Part shown: piece by piece, positions 57,843 to 64,000 of the stretch
Layout of the letters: each line of letters starts with the position of its first letter
How positions within the stretch are numbered: the stretch's first letter is position 1
Assembly: GCF_041287255.1 (NCBI RefSeq)
Contig: NZ_JBGGTX010000006.1
Coordinates: 27,866 to 91,865 of the forward strand
DNA length: 64,000 nt
Direction of reading: 5' to 3'
From: Tamlana flava
GTDB lineage: Bacteria > Bacteroidota > Bacteroidia > Flavobacteriales > Flavobacteriaceae
The notes under the pieces: generated by a model
Databases searched by the model: none
What the model was told of the DNA's origin: nothing
The model's input: the letters and a program-made list of their open reading frames with translations, nothing else
Made by a program: the position numbers and the translations under genes

Positions 57843-58423
57843 AATTTATACCCAATACCTATTTGTATATTTCGGTTTTTTGCTGAAATTCCGGTGGCAT
57901 CGTTAAAAACATTCTGGATGCCATAAATATATCTGACATCAACAAAAATGGCGTAGTTAATTTTGTACTCGACACCCGCAACGCCAGAAAAACCTAAATC
58001 CCTCAAATTATCACCAACTTTATGAACCTTCCATCCTACCTGTGGACCTAGTCCTGCATGGAATTTTTCATTAAACCTAAATCTAAAAAATATTGGCATT
58101 TGAATATAATCCAAATTAAGGGGTTCTGCATTGGCACCTTCTGCCGAAAATTGTAGCTCAGGAACAATTGATAATGTTTTTGACATTCCAAGGTTAGCAA
58201 AAAAACCAATATAAAAGCTGTTTCTGTGGTTGTTAGCCATGAAAGGGTTGCCATCAAAATCTAAATGTGAAATTGTATAACCACCACGTACACCATACTT
58301 TACTCCTTGAAAAGTAGAGCTATTTGTTTTTGGCTCGATGGTATTAAGATTAAGGGAATCTTGGTCTTGCGAAAACCCGTAAAGGGAAAAACTAAGTATT
58401 GTTAAAAGTAAAATTTTTTTCAT
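57839..58423 (-). CDS. Outer membrane beta-barrel protein (OmpW/porin-like)
   Basis: A 194-residue exported protein with signal peptide MKKILLLTILSFSLYGFSQ. The mature part alternates hydrophobic and polar residues in eight strands (GVRGGYTISHLDFDGN, FYIGFFANLG, SIVPELQFSAEG, GLGPQVGWKVHKVGD, FVDVRYIYGIQNVF) and ends with IQIGIGYKF, a beta-barrel C-terminus. It belongs to the common outer membrane beta-barrel (PF13568-type) proteins. Stop codons overlap those of miaE. Function unknown; a 186-bp gap separates it from ppx. Confidence 0.85.
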   Translation of the reverse strand: MKKILLLTILSFSLYGFSQDQDSLNLNTIEPKTNSSTFQGVKYGVRGGYTISHLDFDGNPFMANNHRNSFYIGFFANLGMSKTLSIVPELQFSAEGANAEPLNLDYIQMPIFFRFRFNEKFHAGLGPQVGWKVHKVGDNLRDLGFSGVAGVEYKINYAIFVDVRYIYGIQNVFNDATGISAKNRNIQIGIGYKF

Positions 58424-58609
58424 CTGTTTGTTTATTTATTAAATCTATCAGATGCAATTAGCCAAACTCAGCTTGGTTTTGAAGTGAACCACTAGGTAGG
58501 CTTATTTCATGATTAATAGATTTGGGTTATAATCAATAATAAATATTTCGTCACGAATATATATTTTAATTTTTATAAACTACAACAATTAAAGCCAAAG
58601 TGCACAATT

Positions 58610-59515
58610 TTACTGTGTATTGCTCGAAACGGTATCATAATAGATGCTTTTTATTATACCATCAGCAAGTCCAATTTTTGGAACATAGATGTTTTTTGCT
58701 CCACTCCATTTCATGGCTGAAAGGTAAATACGCATAGCAGGAATAATTACATCGGCCCTATCTTGGTTCAAATCTAATTCCGTTATACGTTCTTCATAAG
58801 AATACGTTTGAAGTGTGTTATAATAAGACGTCATATAAAAATAGGAAAGCGGTTTGCCTAAATTTTTCCCGGATATTTTGAATATTTTATTAATGTTACC
58901 TCCAGACCCCAAAACATCTATTTTGTCATATCCTTTGGCATGTTCCCCAATCCATTTTTCCAATTCTTGCCAAGTTTCTTTTAACACCATATCGTTTAAC
59001 AACCTAACAGTGCCTATTTTAAAGGAACGGGACACCACTTGGTTACCCCTGTCAATAATCGTAAATTCCGTACTTCCGCCCCCTACATCAACATACAAAT
59101 AGGTTTTATCTGGGTCTATGTATTTATTCAAATCTGTGGCAGCTATTATAGCAGCTTCTTCCTCACCATCAATAATATCAATACTTATACCTGAGTTTTT
59201 CAATATCAAATCAACAACTTTTCTTCCATTTTCAGACTCTCGCATAGCAGATGTAGCACATGCTTTATATTTAACCACTTTATGCGATTTCATCAGCAAG
59301 TTAAAAGCAAGCATGGTATCTACCATACGCTGCGTGTTTTCTTTGGAAATCTTATTCTTGATAAAAACATCAGCACCCAAACGGATTGGCACACGAACCA
59401 ACGAGTTCTTTTTAAACTGAACAGGTTTCCCTTTTTGTTCAATAATGTTTGAAATTAATAGTCTCACCGCGTTAGAACCAATATCTATGGCCGCATATTT
59501 CTTAATTGAAAGCAT
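58610..59515 (-). CDS. ppx: Ppx/GppA family exopolyphosphatase
   Basis: A 301-residue phosphatase of the Ppx/GppA family, which splits polyphosphate or pppGpp. The N-terminal phosphate-binding loop is YAAIDIGSNAVRLLISN. The second loop is YLYVDVGGGSTEFTIID, and the short C-terminus ends KIGLADGIIKSIYYD. It is the short form without the C-terminal HD domain. The ATG at 59515 follows immediately after the ppk1 TAA with no gap, so the two are translationally coupled. Confidence 0.92.
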   Translation of the reverse strand: MLSIKKYAAIDIGSNAVRLLISNIIEQKGKPVQFKKNSLVRVPIRLGADVFIKNKISKENTQRMVDTMLAFNLLMKSHKVVKYKACATSAMRESENGRKVVDLILKNSGISIDIIDGEEEAAIIAATDLNKYIDPDKTYLYVDVGGGSTEFTIIDRGNQVVSRSFKIGTVRLLNDMVLKETWQELEKWIGEHAKGYDKIDVLGSGGNINKIFKISGKNLGKPLSYFYMTSYYNTLQTYSYEERITELDLNQDRADVIIPAMRIYLSAMKWSGAKNIYVPKIGLADGIIKSIYYDTVSSNTQ

Positions 59516-61579
59516 TTAGTTTTCTAATTTTTTTAGATAATAATCATAAGTTGCAAACTGAGACCTAACCCTTGGTTTATTGTCAACTTTATATTCGTTT
59601 TCCTGTTCGTCATTCAACAATCTGGCTTTTACATTGTCACTCCAACTTATATTAAAGGTATCGATGATTTCTTGTTTAATGCCTTCATCGTAAATTGGGC
59701 AACTTACTTCTACCCTGTTTTCAATATTTCTGGTCATCCAATCTGCGGAAGAAATGTATAATTTGCATTCTGAACCTTTACCAAAAATGTAAATCCTAGA
59801 GTGCTCTAAAAATTTATCGACGACACTGATGACTTCAATATTTTCACTCATTCCTTTTATTCCCGGTACCAGGCAACATATCCCTCTAACTATCATTTGT
59901 ATTTTCACTCCAGCCCTACTTGCTTCATATAGCTTATCAACCATCATATAACTCGATATACTGTTCATTTTTAGCCTAATAAGACCCTCTTTACCAATTT
60001 TAACCTTCTCAATTTCCATGTCTATTAATTTAAAAACCTCTTTCTTAGTGTAATGTGGAGATACGATTAAGTGTTTATAACGGTTAATTTTGTAGTTGGC
60101 ATCAAAAAAGGCAAATATTTTATCGACATCCTTCAATATTTTTTGATTGGAGGTGAAAAGTGTAAAATCTGTATAAATCTTTGCGGTGGATTCATTAAAA
60201 TTACCCGTGCTTATAAAGCCATAGCGTTTTATTTTTTTACCCTGCTCCCGTTCGATAACGCACATTTTACTATGTACTTTTAACCCTGCAACACCAAAAA
60301 TCAAATTTATCCCTTCCCCTTTCATTTGTTGGGCATAAGCAATATTTGCCTGTTCATCAAATCGAGCCCGGAGCTCAATTGAGACAGTTACCGATTTTCC
60401 GTTAATGGCAGCGTTAATCAATGAACTTGCTATATGCGATATTTCAGCCAAACGGTAAATAGTGATTTTAATGGTTTTAACCGAAGGATCTAAGGCTGCT
60501 TCTCGAAGAAACTTAACCACATAAGAAAAGGTTTGATACGGTGCGTGAAGCAAATAATCCTTTTTCGCAATAGCTTCAAAGATACTGTCCTGTAAACTTA
60601 GATTTTTTATGGGAAGGGCCTCAATTCTTTCATACATTAAATCGGTTCTTCCCAAACTAGGGAAACCCATGTAATCTCTTCTATTATGGTATCTACCACC
60701 CGGAATTATACTGTCGGTACTGTCAATTCCCATTTTGTTCATGAGGTATTGCAAGGTTTCTTTGTTAATTGTTTTGTCATAAACAAACCTTACCGGTTCT
60801 CCTATTTGCCTGTGCTTTACGCTATCTGATATTTTTTCAATAAAACTTTTACTCAGGTCGCTTTCAAAATCCAACTCACCATCTCTGGTGATTTTTATCA
60901 TGTGTGCACAGATGTCTATATAGTCGAAAATATTAAAGATATCACTCATACAATAACGAAGCAAATCATCGACCATAATTATGTAATCCTTTTTGCCTCG
61001 TTTAGGCAACACAACAAACCTATCAACGGTTTTGGGTATTTCAATGAGTGCGAACTGCTTTTTATCGCCAGGCATTAACATTTTTACTGCTAAGTACGCT
61101 GCACTATCTTTTAAATTTGGCAGAACCACCGAATCATTTAAAATTATGGTTACTAATGCTGGGCTAATAGTTTTAAAAAAATACTCCTTTACAAAATCAT
61201 GTTGTTCAGCAGTTATCTGGGTTTCATCAATAATATAAATGTTTTCTTCCTTTAAATTTTCTTCAATAGCACTTAAAATCTCCAAACTTTCTGTTTGTTG
61301 TTTAATAACGATTTGGGTAATGATTTCAAGTAACTCTTTTGCCCTTATCCCTCCTAATTCACTTTTACCTCCTTTACCGGCTTCAACTATACGTTTTACC
61401 GTGGCATATCGAACTTTAAAAAACTCATCTAAATTATTGGAAAAAATACCTAAAAACCTTAATCGTTCAATTAATGGCACTGTTGCATCATCGGCCTCTT
61501 GTAATACTCTAGCGTTAAATTGTAGCCAGCTTATTTCCCTATTAATGTAGCTATTCGTGTATACTTCGGGTTTGGTCAT
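59516..61579 (-). CDS. ppk1: Polyphosphate kinase 1
   Basis: A 687-residue PPK1, which reversibly makes polyphosphate from ATP. Visible are the N-terminal YINREISWLQFNARVLQEADD, the first phospholipase-D-like histidine in LKVHSKMCVIER (autophosphorylated His), RYGFISTGNFNESTAKIYTDF, the second catalytic histidine in KFLEHSRIYIFGKGSE and SSADWMTRNIENRVEVSCPI. Length fits. It is the first gene of a ppk1-ppx operon, so synthesis and breakdown of polyphosphate are coupled. ATG at 61579. Confidence 0.96.
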   Translation of the reverse strand: MTKPEVYTNSYINREISWLQFNARVLQEADDATVPLIERLRFLGIFSNNLDEFFKVRYATVKRIVEAGKGGKSELGGIRAKELLEIITQIVIKQQTESLEILSAIEENLKEENIYIIDETQITAEQHDFVKEYFFKTISPALVTIILNDSVVLPNLKDSAAYLAVKMLMPGDKKQFALIEIPKTVDRFVVLPKRGKKDYIIMVDDLLRYCMSDIFNIFDYIDICAHMIKITRDGELDFESDLSKSFIEKISDSVKHRQIGEPVRFVYDKTINKETLQYLMNKMGIDSTDSIIPGGRYHNRRDYMGFPSLGRTDLMYERIEALPIKNLSLQDSIFEAIAKKDYLLHAPYQTFSYVVKFLREAALDPSVKTIKITIYRLAEISHIASSLINAAINGKSVTVSIELRARFDEQANIAYAQQMKGEGINLIFGVAGLKVHSKMCVIEREQGKKIKRYGFISTGNFNESTAKIYTDFTLFTSNQKILKDVDKIFAFFDANYKINRYKHLIVSPHYTKKEVFKLIDMEIEKVKIGKEGLIRLKMNSISSYMMVDKLYEASRAGVKIQMIVRGICCLVPGIKGMSENIEVISVVDKFLEHSRIYIFGKGSECKLYISSADWMTRNIENRVEVSCPIYDEGIKQEIIDTFNISWSDNVKARLLNDEQENEYKVDNKPRVRSQFATYDYYLKKLEN

Positions 61580-61837
61580 ATTTTTTTGATTAAAAAAAAC
61601 TTTCTCACAAATATATTGTATTTAGAGCGAATAGCCTTTATAAATAACTGGTCCAAATATTAACATTTTTAAAGAAAAAATTGATTTTAATTGTATTTCA
61701 TCGGATTTTTTAAACACTTTAAAGAATTTTGTCATATATTTAGTGCCTGAAATTGAATGTAGTAGCAATTAGGCTAATTGTTGCAACATAGAATTACAAC
61801 AAGGATAAATTAGCCCCCAAAATCTAAATTTAACCTA

Positions 61838-64000
61838 ATGAAAACAAAACTACTGCTATCTTTAGCAATATTTTTCATTGCTTATATAGTAAACGGCCAA
61901 ACTGTAGTATGTGAAAACGCCTCTTGTACAGCGAATGACTATACTCTAGACTATTTTTATTTAGGTGACGAAAACGGTACGCCCTATTCTCCAGGCTTTT
62001 GTGACTTAGGAGTCAGCCTAGAAACGCATATTTGGACAAACTTTATAACTAATAGTGCTGCCGACAGGTATTCGCTTTATATCCATTTTAATGTTTATAT
62101 AAATGATGTTTACACTGAAACCGTTGACGGATGTTATTATGAATACGAAAGTGTCCCCACTGATATTCTTATGAATTTATACACTTTTAACTGGGGCTGT
62201 GGTGATCAAATTGTTCTTAAGGATTTTTATATGTCATGGCAACCAAATGCCAGTAAAGGCTGTGGATGTAATGGCGCTAAATGCTACCAGATTCCATCTA
62301 TAGACGTTCAAGGACCTCTAATTACTAATTTTGAATACAGTTCGAGCTGTTCTACCCCAAATACCTTAGATTTTATTTCAACAACACGAGGCGGTGTCCC
62401 TCCATATATTTATAGCTTTTTATGGGATTTTGGTGATGGCACAACAAGTACTTTAGAAGCCCCATCACACACATACGCATCTACAGGTCCTTATAATGTG
62501 AGTTTAACAGTAAATGATACAAAAGATAATGATACCCATGAAGTTGAAATCCCTTCATTTGATTCCAACTTTCCGCCAGAGATTTATGCGCCCCCCAGTA
62601 GTAACATCATGGGATGTAGTATTGCAGACATACCGCTTTTACCTTTTAGATCGAGTACTGTAAATATTACAGAAACTGAATTTAATAATGCTGGAGGAAA
62701 TATTGTCTTATTCAATAATCTGGTTTCACTTACTTATACAGACGTAATGTCTGGAACTTGCCCTATAACTATTACAAGAACATTTACCGTTGTGGACAGT
62801 TGCAACAAATCTGAAAATGCTACACAAACTATTGAAATAAATGACACAGAATTACCTACTGCCAGTAACCCCAACCCAATTAATGTACAGTGTGCATTAG
62901 ATATTCCGGCTCCCAACACAAATGTGGTAAACAATGCTTCTGATAATTGTGTTACACCAGCCATCTCATGGGTTTCCGATGTATCTGATAATAAATCTTG
63001 CCCAGAAACGATCATACGAACCTATCGCGTTTCTGATGATTGTGGTAATTCAATTAACGTCGCACAGACTATCATTATTAATGATGATATTGCTCCAACA
63101 GCAACAAATCCCGAACCTATAGTTGTTCAATGTATTGAAGAGGTTCCCTCGGCCGATATAAACGTTATTACTGATGAAATGGATAATTGTGGAATACCAC
63201 AAGTCTCCTGGGTTTCAGATAATACTGATGACAATTCATGTCCCATAACTATCACCCGAACTTATAGTGTTACCGACTCCTGTGATAATTCCATCTTATT
63301 AGAACAAATAATTACGGTTGATGATACAACACCTCCAGCTTTTGTTGAAGCGCTACCTGCTGATGCAACCGTTGAATGTGATGCGGTACCTACTGCTGAA
63401 ACGCTTACGGCCACCGATAACTGTGGTACTGCTACGGTAACTTTCAATGAAGTTAGAACCGATGGCGATTGTCCTTCCAGCTACTCGTTAGCTCGTACCT
63501 GGACGGCTACGGATGAGTGTGGTCTAGAAACCGTACATACTCAAACTATAACTGTACAGGACACAACCGCCCCTACTTTTGCTGAGGCCCTACCTGCTGA
63601 TGCCACTGTGGAATGTGATGCGGTGCCTACTGCTGAAACGCTTACGGCTTCCGATAACTGTGGTACTGCTACGGTAACTTTCAATGAAGTTAGAACCGAT
63701 GGTGATTGTCCTTCCAGCTACTCGTTAGCTCGTACCTGGACGGCTACTGATGAATGTGGTCTAGAAACCGTACATACACAAACTATAACTGTACAGGACA
63801 CAACCGCCCCTACTTTTGTTGAAGCGCTACCTGCTGATGCCACTGTGGAATGTGATGCGGTGCCTACTGCTGGAACGCTTACGGCCACCGATAACTGTGG
63901 TACTGCTACGGTAACTTTCAATGAAGTTAGAACCGATGGCGATTGTCCTTCCAGCTACTCCTTAGCTCGTACCTGGACGGCTACGGATGAGTGTGGTCTA
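61838..64000 (+). CDS. Large secreted PKD/HYR-repeat surface protein, N-terminal part
   Basis: An open frame from ATG 61838 to the window end, at least 721 residues. A signal peptide (MKTKLLLSLAIFFIAYIVNG) is followed by a cysteine-rich region (20-165) and a PKD domain with YSFLWDFGDGTTS (about 192-204). Then come HYR-like Ig repeats of about 79 residues, each with D-N-C-G and D-E-C-G motifs. The last three repeats are nearly identical in DNA. Proteins of this kind in gliding flavobacteria are adhesins or surface filaments secreted by the type IX system, with a C-terminal sorting domain; that end lies outside the window. Ligands are unknown. Confidence 0.85.
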   Translation, partial: MKTKLLLSLAIFFIAYIVNGQTVVCENASCTANDYTLDYFYLGDENGTPYSPGFCDLGVSLETHIWTNFITNSAADRYSLYIHFNVYINDVYTETVDGCYYEYESVPTDILMNLYTFNWGCGDQIVLKDFYMSWQPNASKGCGCNGAKCYQIPSIDVQGPLITNFEYSSSCSTPNTLDFISTTRGGVPPYIYSFLWDFGDGTTSTLEAPSHTYASTGPYNVSLTVNDTKDNDTHEVEIPSFDSNFPPEIYAPPSSNIMGCSIADIPLLPFRSSTVNITETEFNNAGGNIVLFNNLVSLTYTDVMSGTCPITITRTFTVVDSCNKSENATQTIEINDTELPTASNPNPINVQCALDIPAPNTNVVNNASDNCVTPAISWVSDVSDNKSCPETIIRTYRVSDDCGNSINVAQTIIINDDIAPTATNPEPIVVQCIEEVPSADINVITDEMDNCGIPQVSWVSDNTDDNSCPITITRTYSVTDSCDNSILLEQIITVDDTTPPAFVEALPADATVECDAVPTAETLTATDNCGTATVTFNEVRTDGDCPSSYSLARTWTATDECGLETVHTQTITVQDTTAPTFAEALPADATVECDAVPTAETLTASDNCGTATVTFNEVRTDGDCPSSYSLARTWTATDECGLETVHTQTITVQDTTAPTFVEALPADATVECDAVPTAGTLTATDNCGTATVTFNEVRTDGDCPSSYSLARTWTATDECGL
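63326..64000 (+). repeat. 237-bp tandem repeats inside the surface protein
   Basis: Copies start at 63326, 63563 and 63800, exactly 237 bp (79 codons) apart; the third runs off the window. Copies differ at only a few positions (for example GCT GAG GCC versus GTT GAA GCG, and TCC GAT versus ACC GAT), so they are recent duplications or are kept alike by gene conversion. The array may be longer. Confidence 0.9.

Noticed and set aside
62734..63921. Three minus-strand frames (62734-63015, 63262-63447, 63718-63921)
   Set aside because: They are antisense shadows of the repeat protein; two of them repeat because the DNA repeats.
63326..64000. CRISPR-like regular repeats
   Set aside because: The unit is 237 bp, in frame and coding, without spacers.

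Overview
The window is a chromosomal segment of a low-GC member of the Bacteroidota, most likely a marine-type Flavobacteriaceae. The evidence is: Bacteroidota promoters (TTG, 17-20 nt, TAnnTTTG) before several genes; families typical of this group (DUF4294, DUF3822, DUF4268, DUF4126, a three-gene biotin-dependent acyl-CoA carboxylase set, FAS1 lipoproteins, a HYR/PKD-repeat surface protein); and weak ribosome-binding sites with frequent GTG and TTG starts. I see no insertion sequence, prophage, tRNA or CRISPR array. Two broken or remnant genes are present.

Layout. 1-4.7 kb: the end of a LysM protein, a GNAT acetyltransferase, a membrane protein, an aldo/keto reductase-permease pair whose permease seems to begin at ACG, and a decayed small-protein pseudogene. 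4.7-10.1 kb: a FAS1 lipoprotein, a nitronate monooxygenase, and three paralogous PepSY-like secreted proteins with rlmI interposed. This stretch has the richest regulatory DNA in the window: the three paralogs share a dyad placed directly against the -33 element, and the first also carries a second 16-bp operator that is repeated exactly near the nitronate monooxygenase promoter. 10.1-21.6 kb: dnaK, an NTF2-like protein, a GH28 pectinase-like lipoprotein, panB, a pseudouridine synthase, an aldehyde dehydrogenase, the agmatine-to-putrescine pair aguB-aguA, and an RlmL-like methyltransferase. 21.8-31.1 kb: a methyltransferase, a ZIP transporter, small conserved genes, an M42 peptidase, a NUDIX protein, and the biotin carrier-biotin carboxylase-carboxyltransferase operon.

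31.4-40.3 kb: a TPR-LuxR type regulator, a PagL-like lipid A deacylase, a zinc peptidase, YceI, a SnoaL-like protein, a Crp/Fnr regulator with two 7-6-7 dyads around it, an MFS pump, an ABC exporter and a TPMT-like methyltransferase. 40.4-45.4 kb: an unannotated 43-residue membrane protein, gcvT, an SDR protein, a pterin dehydratase, a YebC protein, a Gfo/Idh oxidoreductase and an NYN/OST-HTH RNase-like protein. 45.6-50.9 kb: an apparent Kdo operon kdsB-HAD-kdnB-acyltransferase, preceded by DUF4126 and a RecD-like helicase. 51-64 kb: a conserved block ending in rsmD, secreted proteins, RNase P RNA, dnaX, miaE, ppx-ppk1, and the start of a very large repeat protein cut by the window end.

The most interesting observations are: (i) a run of ten A in dnaX at the domain III/IV boundary, where slippage would give a short gamma-like product; (ii) the shared promoter dyads of the three PepSY-like paralogs; (iii) a KdnB-type Kdo 8-oxidase encoded with kdsB but without the partner aminotransferase KdnA; (iv) the ACG start of the permease; and (v) the 43-residue membrane protein upstream of gcvT. 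All product names rest on motif and family recognition by eye; no database search was run.
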